From contig CAJTGF010000048.1 of assembly GCA_910575585.1 (NCBI GenBank), positions 1-40,000 of the forward strand: a stretch of 40,000 bases of DNA. The letters run 5' to 3'. Source of the stretch: Clostridiaceae bacterium (GTDB taxonomy: Bacteria > Bacillota > Clostridia > Lachnospirales > Lachnospiraceae). The notes beneath the pieces were generated by a model that searched no databases, was not told the DNA's origin, and was given only the letters and a program-made list of their open reading frames with translations. The translations under genes and the position numbers were made by a program. This document shows positions 17,375-24,182 of this stretch, in pieces (within the stretch, counting starts at the first letter, position 1; each line of letters opens with the position of its first letter).

Positions 17375-17438
17375 CCTTTATGATTCTTCCATATTCTCAC
17401 ATTCAGCGCTTGCCAAACAGTACTTTACACGTTCTACC

Positions 17439-17666
17439 CTATGCAGCACTGCTATAATTTACAATGGAAATTTCCTGTGTAAATTGTTTCGCCTGTTCTG
17501 TGATCTGCTCCAGTCTTTTAATAACATCACCTGTATAGATAATTTCATTACATTCCGTACATTTATAACAGGGAACATTCCGCACAATCAATAAACAGCT
17601 TCCTAAATCTGTAACACTTGTTGTATATCCCTTTTCTGCTTTTGCCCCACATTCTCTACATACCAT
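17439..17666 (-). CDS. YgiT-type zinc-finger protein, antitoxin-like
   Basis: A 75-residue protein with CxxC pairs typical of the YgiT/MqsA N-terminal zinc finger: C-R-E-C at residues 3-6 and C-x2-C at about 34-37 (CYKCTEC). The C-terminal part is a short helix. It is two bases downstream of the DUF4258 gene and is surely cotranscribed with it. In known families, a YgiT-type finger protein paired with a small DUF4258 or similar protein is annotated as a toxin-antitoxin-like pair, with the finger protein as antitoxin and autoregulator. It lacks a separate C-terminal HTH domain of the MqsA type. Confidence 0.75.
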   Translation of the reverse strand: MVCRECGAKAEKGYTTSVTDLGSCLLIVRNVPCYKCTECNEIIYTGDVIKRLEQITEQAKQFTQEISIVNYSSAA

Positions 17667-17668
17667 AA

Positions 17669-17983
17669 TTATCGCCCCCTTCTCACCTTAAAATCACTTT
17701 CCCATAGATCGGGATCTGGAAAATATGCTGTAATTAAATATATGAAATCTGTATCGCAGCTTACTACTATATGGATATACTGTGATTTCATAGAAAAGCC
17801 CAGAATCAAACAGCTTGGTAATGGCTTATCATCCTCATACTGTTTGATAATCCCACCTGTACAAATACCGTTTACAATATCGTCAATGCCTATCTTCCGC
17901 TCGTATAAACGGATTCTGGCATGCTCTGTTATCGCTATATTTTCTGGCTTATTTAACGCTTTTAGCTGCTCAATCGTTATCAT
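17669..17983 (-). CDS. DUF4258-like protein, toxin-like partner
   Basis: A 104-residue protein. An ITEHARIRLYERKI segment near residues 18-31 and a central beta-rich part ending in ITAYFPD near 84-90 fit DUF4258, small proteins related to RelE/HigB-like folds. The gene begins about 25 bases after a good promoter (18013-18040) and leads directly into the YgiT-type gene. The toxin-first order matches many pairs of this sort. The ribosome site is weak. A role as mRNA-cleaving toxin is inference from the pairing only. Confidence 0.75.
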   Translation of the reverse strand: MITIEQLKALNKPENIAITEHARIRLYERKIGIDDIVNGICTGGIIKQYEDDKPLPSCLILGFSMKSQYIHIVVSCDTDFIYLITAYFPDPDLWESDFKVRRGR

Positions 17984-18012
17984 TTTACACCAACTTTTCT
18001 ATTGATATTCTT

Positions 18013-18040
18013 ATTATAGCAAATTTTTCCGTAAATTCAA
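18013..18040 (-). promoter_or_regulatory. Promoter of the DUF4258/YgiT pair
   Basis: On the minus strand TTGAAT (18040-18035), a 16-base spacer and TATAAT (18018-18013) form a near-consensus promoter upstream of the gene that starts at 17983. Confidence 0.65.
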
Positions 18041-18074
18041 GCCAAATGTGCCTATTATCCATACTATGAGAATT

Positions 18075-18386
18075 CTACGGTCTATTTTTCTCCAACATAT
18101 CCATATATTTCCTCGTCAACGTTTCAATCTCTTTTAACTCTTCTTCCGTTGCGTCCTCAAGATCATGCTCCGTATCCTGCAGCACATCCATGACAATTTC
18201 TTCTTTCAGGCATTGGAGCAATTCCTCCGGCGACTCAATAATCTCCGGCGTGTACGCAAAATCACCGGTCCCAGGATTATAATGAAGGATCACATAGCCA
18301 AACTTTGAATGGCAGACATCAATGTATTCACTCTCCTCAATATACTCTTTAAACGCTTCCAGAATATCCGCAAATGTCCAACTCAT
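18075..18386 (-). CDS. Small acidic unknown protein
   Basis: A 103-residue protein. I chose the ATG at 18386 (MSWTFADIL) because AAGGGAGA lies about seven bases before it; the frame is open further upstream but without a better site. The protein is acidic, with a beta-like middle (FGYVILHYNPGTGDF) and a Glu/Asp-rich helical C-terminus (EEIVMDVLQDTEHDLED). I cannot name a family. It stands alone between the toxin-antitoxin-like pair and the duplicated fragment. Confidence 0.65.
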   Translation of the reverse strand: MSWTFADILEAFKEYIEESEYIDVCHSKFGYVILHYNPGTGDFAYTPEIIESPEELLQCLKEEIVMDVLQDTEHDLEDATEEELKEIETLTRKYMDMLEKNRP

Positions 18387-18532
18387 ATTCTCTTCTCCCT
18401 TCCTCCTGTATCGAACATAGGTTTCATATTGTACCACAGAGAGAATATAAGTGTCAATAGGCCTGTTCCACTACATACATAGGCCGGATTCCCACATCAC
18501 ATACCTGATTCCCCTCCACTGCATTCACATAT

Positions 18533-19212
18533 TTTCTCTCATAATCCACCGGATCGCCTGCCTATGCGTAAGTTCCGGGAAATATTCCAGGTCTTTGTCT
18601 ATGATCTCTTTATATAACAGCAGCGCCTTTTGGTAATTTACATCATTTTTGTGTTCCAGAACATCCGTAACAAAGTTTTTTCCTGGAAGGATCTTCTCAA
18701 AACGTTCTTTCCAATCCTCAAAGCATTCTTTCATCTTATCAGTAAACTTCAATTCCTGGTCGTCCCAATACTCAATGAATTCGTTCTCATCCTCCCTTTG
18801 GATGACTTTGTAAAGCGGAACAGAAAACCCGCCTTTTTCGGAATCGATATCCCCCTTTCTTGCAATGACATCGGAATACCCTTTTATTTCCATAGAATCC
18901 CATGTTTCCCAGAATTCCTGCCCGATTGCCCTGGCAAATACATTTACGATCAGAGGCGGAAGCAGATACAGGGAAGCCTCCGCGATATCCCCGTACACGG
19001 TATCTCATAGACCGTGCCGATCCCTGACGGGATAAAACTGTATGTATATCCGCCGCCGAAGCAGCCAAAATACTGGCAGCTTCCCGTCAAGTTTTCGATC
19101 TGCCTCACTGAACTGCTCTCCGAAATATAGGAGAGATTCATCCATAAAAACTCCCCAAATACGTCAAACGTACATTCATGATCGCGGTCTGCCAAGTTCT
19201 TGTACATATTCT
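18533..19212 (-). pseudogene. Deleted, nearly identical copy of 2927-4543
   Basis: The left boundary matches 2927 and the right boundary 4543. Only a few bases differ. Two deletions separate copy from source. One removes 78 bases (26 codons, in frame) between two CAAAGTTTTT repeats at 3065 and 3143 of the source. The other removes 859 bases between two GTACACGGTATCT repeats at 3465 and 4324 and fuses the C-terminal part of the 471-residue gene to the C-terminal part of the 153-residue gene in a different frame. What remains is not expected to be functional. The ORF at 18525-18998 inside it is a shadow of this fragment. Confidence 0.85.
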
Positions 19213-19242
19213 GCAGTGCTTTTTTGTGGATTGGCTCAGGCA

Positions 19243-19271
19243 GCAAAAAAGTGGATAGATTTTTGCTATCC
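19243..19271 (-). terminator. Intrinsic terminator, minus strand
   Basis: On the minus strand GGATAG pairs with CTATCC around a CAAAAAT loop, followed by ACTTTTTT. It lies downstream of the tRNA array and after the terminator at 19312-19336. Confidence 0.5.
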
Positions 19272-19311
19272 GCAGAAAATCCCAGACATGAAGTTCCATC
19301 TGCCCGCAAAC

Positions 19312-19336
19312 AAAAAGAAGGCTCCCGAAAGAGCCT
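19312..19336 (-). terminator. Intrinsic terminator after the tRNA array
   Basis: On the minus strand AGGCTC pairs with GAGCCT around a six-base loop and is followed by TCTTTTT. It is the first clear terminator downstream of tRNA-Ser. Confidence 0.65.
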
Positions 19337-19452
19337 CCGTGTCTGCTATGTCTGCAGGGGATGCGGTCTATATGGCTGCCGCTATACCAAATTGCTCCAT
19401 AGCTATTTCCTGATCAGAAACTGATCATCAATTAACCGGATGGACGCCAGCA

Positions 19453-19578
19453 TCAGCGTTCCCAATTATCGGGGATGCCAGCAAAAATACCGCATCCTGC
19501 AGACGTGCATCTGCACACAAAAAAAGGACATCCTGCCCATGGTTCCTTCTCTGGACGGGATATCTTTTTATCTGCCAT
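19453..19578 (-). CDS. Possible small Cys-rich protein after tRNA-Ser
   Basis: A 41-residue ORF (MADKKISRPEKEPWAGCPFF, then VCRCTSAGCG). The cysteine spacing and charged start look protein-like, but no ribosome site precedes the ATG at 19578, which lies ten bases after the tRNA-Ser end. It could be a chance ORF in the tRNA transcript. Confidence 0.3.
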   Translation of the reverse strand: MADKKISRPEKEPWAGCPFFVCRCTSAGCGIFAGIPDNWER

Positions 19579-19587
19579 ATTTGAAAG

Positions 19588-19672
19588 CGTTTGCGAAAGG
19601 ATTCGAACCTTCGGTGCGTTACCGCACACCACCTTAGCAGGGTGGCACCATAAGCCTCTCGGACACGCAAAC
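19588..19672 (-). tRNA. tRNA-Ser (GCU)
   Basis: Acceptor stem GTTTGCG/CGCAAAC with discriminator G, anticodon stem CCACC/GGTGG with loop CTGCTAA (anticodon GCT), long variable arm TGTGCGGTAACGCACC and T-loop TTCGAAT. The CCA end is not encoded. It is the last tRNA of the leftward array. Confidence 0.9.
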
Positions 19673-19678
19673 GAAAAG

Positions 19679-19761
19679 TGGATGGGGCAGGAATCGAACC
19701 TGCGGTGTTTCTTTGTGACGGATTTACAGTCCGCTGCCCTCGCCTCTAAGCATACCCATCC
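19679..19761 (-). tRNA. tRNA-Tyr (GUA)
   Basis: Acceptor GGATGGG/CCCATCC with discriminator A, anticodon loop CTGTAAA (GTA) between CGGA and TCCG arms, a long variable arm as expected for bacterial tRNA-Tyr, and T-arm GCAGG TTCGATT CCTGC. No encoded CCA. Confidence 0.9.
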
Positions 19762-19762
19762 A

Positions 19763-19836
19763 TGGGGTGACCAGGGGGAATCGAACCCCCGTAAGCAGAG
19801 CCACAATCTGCCGGACTGCCATTGTCCTATAGCCAC
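19763..19836 (-). tRNA. tRNA-His (GUG), base -1 is T instead of G
   Basis: Acceptor GTGGCTA pairs with TGGTCAC. The anticodon loop TTGTGGC (GTG) lies between GCAGA and TCTGC, and the T-arm is GGGGG TTCGATT CCCCC. Position 73 is C and the CCA end is encoded at 19765-19763, the only one in the array. The base before G1 (19837) is T on the tRNA strand, whereas tRNA-His normally carries an encoded G-1 opposite C73. Confidence 0.85.
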
Positions 19837-19838
19837 AA

Positions 19839-19911
19839 TAGCTCCTGTGGGACTCGAACCCATCATCTCCGGCTTGAGAGGCCGGTGTCCTGACCTTTAG
19901 ACTAAGGAGCC
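19839..19911 (-). tRNA. tRNA-Glu (CUC)
   Basis: Acceptor GGCTCCT/AGGAGCT (one G-U pair), discriminator A, anticodon arm CCGGC CTCTCAA GCCGG (CTC), T-arm with GGTTCGAGTCC. No encoded CCA. It is very similar to the tRNA-Glu (UUC) next to it, which suggests tandem duplication. Confidence 0.9.
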
Positions 19912-19915
19912 ATGA

Positions 19916-19988
19916 TGATCCCCATGGGACTCGAACCCAATACCTCCGGCTTGAAAGGCCGGTGTCCTGACCTTTAGACCAGGGGACC
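19916..19988 (-). tRNA. tRNA-Glu (UUC)
   Basis: Acceptor GGTCCCC/GGGGATC, discriminator A, anticodon arm CCGGC CTTTCAA GCCGG (TTC), T-arm with GGTTCGAGTCC. No encoded CCA. Confidence 0.9.
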
Positions 19989-20046
19989 TTACTGCAGGCA
20001 TTTCCAGCCTGCTATTATTTTATTGTTTTTCTTTCCTATCTTTCAT

Positions 20047-20301
20047 TCATGCACCAATCTGCATCCGAGCCACTGTGTTGATCTCCAGGATATCATCCAG
20101 CCGTACCTGCAGGACTGCTGCCAGGATTACCAGATTATCGATGGTTGGCAAAGCTACGCCCTGCTGCCACTTGTATATAGCCTGCGGTGTAGCAAAACCA
20201 AAGATATCCTGTAGATCCTTTACGGACAGTCCTGCCTGCTTCCGAAGCCTTCTTATGTTCTGTCCAGTTCCCGCCATATCTATGGTTGGCAGATTCACCA
20301 T
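20047..20301 (-). CDS. XRE-type HTH regulator inside the tRNA array
   Basis: An 84-residue protein. AGGAGG eight bases before the ATG at 20301 decides this start; an upstream in-frame GTG would lie inside the ribosome site. The body is one HTH_3/XRE domain: NIRRLRKQAGLSVKDLQDIF with the recognition-helix part TPQAIYKWQQG, then PTIDNLVILAAVLQVRLDDIL. It is a DNA-binding regulator with no partner domain. It lies between tRNA-Lys upstream and tRNA-Glu (UUC) downstream on the same strand, so it may be transcribed with the tRNAs. Confidence 0.85.
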   Translation of the reverse strand: MVNLPTIDMAGTGQNIRRLRKQAGLSVKDLQDIFGFATPQAIYKWQQGVALPTIDNLVILAAVLQVRLDDILEINTVARMQIGA

Positions 20302-20343
20302 GATCCTCACCTCCTGTTATCGAAATTCAATACCAGGCGGCAA

Positions 20344-20416
20344 TGCTCCATATGGGACTCGGACCCATGCCCCCCCGATTAAAAATCGGGTGCTCTCCCA
20401 TCTGTACTAATGGAGC
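20344..20416 (-). tRNA. tRNA-Lys (UUU)
   Basis: Acceptor GCTCCAT/ATGGAGC, discriminator A, anticodon arm CCCGA TTTTTAA TCGGG (TTT), T-arm ATGGG TCCGAGT CCCAT. No encoded CCA. It is the first tRNA of the leftward array and is separated from the others by the XRE gene. Confidence 0.9.
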
Positions 20417-20417
20417 A

Positions 20418-20454
20418 TAAAAATACCGCCTACCTCATACAAGATAAGCGGTAC
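20418..20454 (-). terminator. Probable terminator of the 20508 gene
   Basis: On the minus strand TACCGC pairs with GCGGTA around a long AT-rich loop and is followed by TTTTT, ending two bases before tRNA-Lys. Confidence 0.4.
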
Positions 20455-20507
20455 AAAGATCCATGTCTTGCCTCCAGCAGGCCCTTTACAGTCCTGCTTT
20501 CCGGATA

Positions 20508-20651
20508 TCACACAGTTTTTCGCCTTTTTCTTACCTTACATGAGCACATCTTAACCAGACTCTGTTCTTTTTCTTTACTGAACAGTGCCTCATAATGTTC
20601 GCTATGCAGATAATATGCGAAACCATTCGCTGCGAAATTAACTGTTGCCAT
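20508..20651 (-). CDS. Small unknown protein, 47 residues
   Basis: The ORF starts at an ATG at 20651 preceded by AGAAAGGAAAGG and reads MATVNFAANGFAYYLHSEHY, ending in a basic Cys-containing tail (MCSCKVRKRRKTV). A good promoter lies at 20703-20731 and a likely terminator at 20418-20454, so it has its own transcription unit. The family is unknown. The overlapping 66-codon ORF at 20531-20731 covers the promoter and is less likely. Confidence 0.6.
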   Translation of the reverse strand: MATVNFAANGFAYYLHSEHYEALFSKEKEQSLVKMCSCKVRKRRKTV

Positions 20652-20702
20652 GATCCTTTCCTTTCTGGACTTATGTAGTCCGCTTTGTTTTCTACTGTGA
20701 TC

Positions 20703-20731
20703 AGTATACTACCAATTCTTGGATTTGTCAT
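20703..20731 (-). promoter_or_regulatory. Promoter of the 20508 gene
   Basis: On the minus strand ATGACA (20731-20726), a 17-base spacer and TATACT (20708-20703). The spacer contains the small palindrome CCAAGAATTGG, a possible operator. Confidence 0.6.
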
Positions 20732-20764
20732 TATACCAGTAATATAATTTGGGTTGTTCCGAAA

Positions 20765-21187
20765 TCATTCTATTGTGAACGCTTCCTTTATCCTATAATC
20801 CATATCCAAATCCATAGTTCCCCCCGGCTCCCCGCCCAAAGCATTACTTAACGATGTATGTAGTCTATCATGTCTCTCTTCTGGCATTTCCCCAGGCTCC
20901 GCATACTTCCAAATTCTGCCCTCCTGGTCTTTATATGTCCGGCATCCAAAATCATCCAGACCAATAAATACAATATCCTTGATCTTTGACGGAATAACCG
21001 AAAGCTCATAACTTTCCACATCCTTAGGATGCAGGGGATATTTGTACTCGATATATCCATAGGCTCTACATTTGATTTCTTCACAATAGGTTCTGGTTTC
21101 AAAATTGACCACTTGTAGAACATCATTGAATGGTGATTTTGGATAACTACCCGGTGTGATTGGCCGCTGTGTGCTGTAATATCTCAT
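20765..21187 (-). CDS. Unknown accessory protein
   Basis: A 140-residue soluble protein. AAGGAGG is placed well before the ATG at 21187. The N-terminus (MRYYSTQRPITPGSYPKSP) and the middle (AYGYIEYKYPL, ESYELSVI) look like small proteins often seen in mobile elements of gut Firmicutes, but I cannot assign a characterised function. No signal peptide or membrane span. It is the last gene of a small leftward series with the 21221 ORF and the frameshifted gene at 21502. Confidence 0.65.
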   Translation of the reverse strand: MRYYSTQRPITPGSYPKSPFNDVLQVVNFETRTYCEEIKCRAYGYIEYKYPLHPKDVESYELSVIPSKIKDIVFIGLDDFGCRTYKDQEGRIWKYAEPGEMPEERHDRLHTSLSNALGGEPGGTMDLDMDYRIKEAFTIE

Positions 21188-21220
21188 GATATCTCTGCCT
21201 CCTTGTTATTTACGTTTTCT

Positions 21221-21478
21221 CTAAAATTGAAATATTCTATTTTCCTTTGCCTTTACTAAACGAATTATAACAGGCTTATTCAAATCAATTTTATTATGTG
21301 TTTCCTTTACTTTTTCGTCTGTCATTTTCCTATTAGGTGTTAAACATCCACTTTTAACTTTATATGTTGACAAGTCACAATCTTTTGATTGTATATAATG
21401 TTTCCACTCTTTATAAGCATATAATTTGCCTTGCAAGTCATTTCTTTTACATTTTAATTGCTGCGTGAAATAAAACAT
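21221..21478 (-). CDS. Unknown basic protein
   Basis: An 85-residue ORF, Lys rich (KVKSGCLTPNRKMTDEKVKE), more AT-rich than its neighbours and without a clear ribosome site before the ATG at 21478. It directly follows the frameshifted gene at 21502 and may be a remnant of the same region. Function is unknown. Confidence 0.4.
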   Translation of the reverse strand: MFYFTQQLKCKRNDLQGKLYAYKEWKHYIQSKDCDLSTYKVKSGCLTPNRKMTDEKVKETHNKIDLNKPVIIRLVKAKENRIFQF

Positions 21479-21501
21479 ACTACTATTTTTACCGAAAAAT
21501 C

Positions 21502-21817
21502 TTATGCAAATATAAGACTCTTCTTTTCTTGTTTTCTCAACATTCGTTTAAGAATTGCCTCTTCTTCTGTTTCCTTTCCAGCTATCATCAAACAAACTAT
21601 GGTTGATCGTGTATCATTATCAAGTTGTATCAATTTATTATTCCAGTAAAAACTCCATTGTTCCGGTGCCGATCTCCATCTATAATTATATGCAAATTTT
21701 TCTTACCATATTACTCCTTTCTTCCGTTATGGCATCCAAATTCAAATCTCTTACTATCGGCTTTTTGTATCGTAAATTTCTAGCCTTCTGTCTCCTGGTC
21801 TCTTCCGCATCAATCAT
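21502..21817 (-). pseudogene. Gene broken by a one-base shift in an A run
   Basis: The start at 21817 has GGAGG eight bases upstream (MIDAEETRRQKARNLRYKKP...). The frame stops in TAA at about 21688 just after a run of five A bases. Removing one A from this run restores a continuous reading of about 104 codons: ...NMVRK then FAYNYRWRSAPEQWSFYW and on to KRMLRKQEKKSLIFA, ending at 21502. The restored protein is of unknown function. It may be a real frameshift mutation, a programmed shift or a base-calling error in a homopolymer. Confidence 0.6.
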
Positions 21818-21934
21818 TATTTCTTCCTCCATAGCAACTTTATCAAGATATAACAAAAAACAGCAAGAATTAGTAGTCACTTAATTAGTTCTTGAATTTT
21901 GCTCACGCACCACTCCTTGTGTTTTTTGTGATAC

Positions 21935-22009
21935 TGATAGTATGGCTCATATAATATTTACTCTTTTTCTGCGGATACCTTTTTTATAGGTGTTCCCGGA
22001 GAACACCCC
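21935..22009 (-). promoter_or_regulatory. Conserved promoter-like block with parS/operator-like palindrome, copy 1
   Basis: TGTTCCCGGAGAACA at 21991-22005, with flanking GG and CCCC, is followed on the minus strand by TATCCGCA, an AT-rich stretch and GCCATACTAT. The same order occurs at 35875-35959 and 38341-38416. Downstream lies AAGGAG and a nine-codon stub from a GTG at 21906 (reads SKIQELIK after the start), which looks like the beginning of a lost gene. Confidence 0.55.
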
Positions 22010-22128
22010 AGATTACAACTCTCACATTTTATAGAATAGGTTTATATATATTTCCTTGATTTTCCATATCTTATATTATTGGTCTCACTAATTCTTCCCT
22101 GTGACTAAAGCCATGGAGTATGCTCTGT

Positions 22129-22839
22129 TTAATAACGCTCTGGACAATAAAAAACCAAAAGATCAATCTCTCGCCATTCGCTACCATCGCGATTCCGTCC
22201 GTCACAAGTAATATAGTAATCCCCAAAGGTGAAAGCCGTAATTTTTTCTTCAAACAGCCGGACCTCCCCCGTACTGAAGTTAATCACTCCTATACCCGAA
22301 GGATTATCTTCCCAGCAGTTTTTCATGATGCTGCTCAGGCAATCTGAACATAGATATCCGGATGCCAACTCCATATCAAATTTTTTATTATTCTTAAAAG
22401 ATAGGTGACCATTGGCATATCCCTGGTTTACATTGGGAGTTACTGAAAAAACAAAACCATCTTTCCCAGTATTTGTAATGTGGGTAGTTGAACCGCTGAC
22501 TAATTCTTCCACCAATTCCCCAGAATCACTATAATGGTTAATTAAAATAGGCGATAAATCCATGGTATTCATGTCAATAATGCCAAGGTTCTTTTGCCCG
22601 CGATACATTGACAGGGGCATCTCCTTTCCTTCTTCACATAGAAAGCAATCCTCAGACGTTATATCTGAATGATAACGAGGAGGAGCTGTTTCCCTAGTAT
22701 TCTCTGTCATGCTTTCCGTTTCTATGACCGGTTCATTCAATCTGTCCATTTGGCAACCGGCAAGTGGCAATGGCAATAAAAAAGCACTTACCAAAAAACA
22801 TTTTCTAAGTTTTCCTTCTGAAACCCCTTTTCCCTGCAT
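22129..22839 (-). CDS. Lipoprotein of unknown function with two CxxC pairs
   Basis: A 236-residue protein. AGGAGG five bases before the ATG at 22839 sets the start. A lipoprotein signal peptide is clear: basic N-terminus, hydrophobic core and lipobox LAGC near residues 26-29. The mature part has CFLC near residue 65 and CSDC near residue 164, which could hold a metal or form disulfides, in a beta-rich domain (DGFVFSVTPNVNQGY). It acts outside the membrane. A strong promoter precedes it, and an XRE regulator is encoded divergently at 22979, which is a likely controller of both. Confidence 0.75.
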   Translation of the reverse strand: MQGKGVSEGKLRKCFLVSAFLLPLPLAGCQMDRLNEPVIETESMTENTRETAPPRYHSDITSEDCFLCEEGKEMPLSMYRGQKNLGIIDMNTMDLSPILINHYSDSGELVEELVSGSTTHITNTGKDGFVFSVTPNVNQGYANGHLSFKNNKKFDMELASGYLCSDCLSSIMKNCWEDNPSGIGVINFSTGEVRLFEEKITAFTFGDYYITCDGRNRDGSEWREIDLLVFYCPERY

Positions 22840-22876
22840 AAAATCCTCCTATCGTGGTTAAATATGTATATTTACC

Positions 22877-22905
22877 ATTATATCTAATCAAATAGGATGT
22901 TTCAA
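22877..22905 (-). promoter_or_regulatory. Promoter of the lipoprotein gene
   Basis: On the minus strand TTGAAA (22905-22900), a 17-base spacer and TATAAT (22882-22877). On the other side, TTGTAT...ATACAA at about 22937-22957 forms an inverted repeat that could be an operator between the divergent genes. Confidence 0.75.
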
Positions 22906-22978
22906 ATAAAATGCATAATTTATCCGGATATGATTTGTATATATGTGAGATACAATTATACAGAAAGGATTACAGCGT

Positions 22979-23287
22979 ATGTATGAGAATTTATTTTACG
23001 AGAGACTGGTAAAATTGAGAGGTGCAAAAGGAGTATCTGCAAGGGAAATGAGTCTGGCCATAGGGCAAAGTCCTGGTTATATCAATGGGTTAGAGAATAA
23101 GAACGGATTTCCGTCCATGCAGGTGTTTTTCTATATTTGTGAATATCTGGGCGTAACACCTGCTGAATTTTTTGACAGTAGCAATGGGCACCCAGCCCAA
23201 TACTGTGAACTTATCAGCGATATTGATGCATTGAGTGAAAAGAGCCGTCAGAATATATTAGAAATTATTAAAGAATTAAAGCGTTAA
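22979..23287 (+). CDS. XRE-type HTH regulator
   Basis: A 102-residue protein starting at an ATG with GAAAGGA upstream. Residues about 8-65 form a Cro/C1-type HTH (LVKLRGAKGVSAREMSLAIG, QSPGYINGLENK, MQVFFYICEYLGVTPAEFF), followed by a short helical tail (LSEKSRQNILEIIKELKR) that may mediate dimer formation. It is divergent from the lipoprotein gene with 139 bases between the two starts, so it probably controls that region. An intrinsic terminator follows at 23304-23340. Confidence 0.85.
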   Translation: MYENLFYERLVKLRGAKGVSAREMSLAIGQSPGYINGLENKNGFPSMQVFFYICEYLGVTPAEFFDSSNGHPAQYCELISDIDALSEKSRQNILEIIKELKR

Positions 23288-23303
23288 TCATCTGGCCATT
23301 CAT

Positions 23304-23340
23304 AAAAAGACAAGGGGAGTTTCCATCCTTTGTCTTTTTT
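23304..23340 (+). terminator. Intrinsic terminator after the XRE gene
   Basis: AAAAGACAAGG pairs with CCTTTGTCTTTT around an 11-base loop and ends in TTTTTT, 17 bases after the stop codon at 23287. Confidence 0.8.
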
Positions 23341-23474
23341 GTTGTAATCCCAATTATACCAGGAACTACCATTTACAAACATATGTTCTGTGTGTTATGA
23401 TTGCACTGGTACTTCTTATAGCTAAGCCAGACGTTTTACGTCCTTGAGAAAATTATTAAGGAAGGTGTGTAGAT

Positions 23475-23747
23475 GTGGAGAGCATACTGTGCGTTGATAT
23501 TCCTGTGCAAATGATTTCCTGTACTGATACAAATGGAAAGATTACGCCTATGAGGTTTCGGTTCCGGGACAAAACTGGTGAGGTCATTACTGTCATCATT
23601 GATAAGATATTATCCGAAAACCAGGGTGACAATCGAATAGGTGCAAACTTTTCCTGCTGTGCAACCATATATGGAAGCAGGAAGACATTTTCGCTCTGGT
23701 ATAACTATTTTGCCCACGAATGGCGCCTCTCCCGCTTATATCTCTGA
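23475..23747 (+). CDS. Conserved small protein beside the Y-family polymerase genes
   Basis: A 90-residue protein starting at a GTG at 23475, preceded by AAGGAAGGTG with a seven-base gap. It is beta-rich and reads ...VDIPVQMISCTDTNGKITPM, then FRFRDKTGEVITVIIDKIL, and ends in a W-containing strand. It overlaps the end of the convergent YolD-like gene by 12 bases. I know similar small ORFs beside such polymerase genes, but no function is established for them. A link to DNA repair is inference from position. Confidence 0.6.
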   Translation: MESILCVDIPVQMISCTDTNGKITPMRFRFRDKTGEVITVIIDKILSENQGDNRIGANFSCCATIYGSRKTFSLWYNYFAHEWRLSRLYL

Positions 23748-24182
23748 ACTGTTCATCCCGCTGAACAACTCTCCCTGTATGGAAAATATATAATCTATAG
23801 GGAGAATTGTTCCATCAATAAAAACAATCTGGCGGTTATATTCATCAATTTTTTTAATCCTACCACAAACTGTGATATAACTTCCTCCACTTTTCTTTTC
23901 ATCTGTCTGGAAACAAGTGATCTTAAGCTCTGGCTGCTTATCCAAATTCTCACGAATAAATGAAAATTGTTCATTTAGCTCAATCTCCCTACTTTCATCA
24001 ATCTCAATAAAAGAGTCTGTTAGCCGCTGTACCTCCTGGATAGCAGCATCATGACCAGTAAGTGCAGCAAAGGGCGAAAACTGCGCTGCTCGATTCAGTG
24101 GCGACATCTGAGGATGCTTTTTTGATACATGATGGGGAAACATGATAATATCATCATACTTGCTTTTTCCATTCTGTTTCAT
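23736..24182 (-). CDS. YolD-like protein
   Basis: A 148-residue protein. The N-terminal part carries the typical RAAQFSPFAALTGHDAAI segment near residues 31-48 of YolD-like proteins found beside Y-family polymerases (UvrX/YqjW type) in Firmicutes. The C-terminal half is a small beta domain (GGSYITVCGRIKKIDEYNRQ, then FIDGTILPIDYIFSI). The start overlaps the polymerase stop in ATGA, so the two are translationally coupled. Its role is probably as partner of the translesion polymerase, but the biochemistry of this family is poorly known. Confidence 0.85.
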   Translation of the reverse strand: MKQNGKSKYDDIIMFPHHVSKKHPQMSPLNRAAQFSPFAALTGHDAAIQEVQRLTDSFIEIDESREIELNEQFSFIRENLDKQPELKITCFQTDEKKSGGSYITVCGRIKKIDEYNRQIVFIDGTILPIDYIFSIQGELFSGMNSSEI

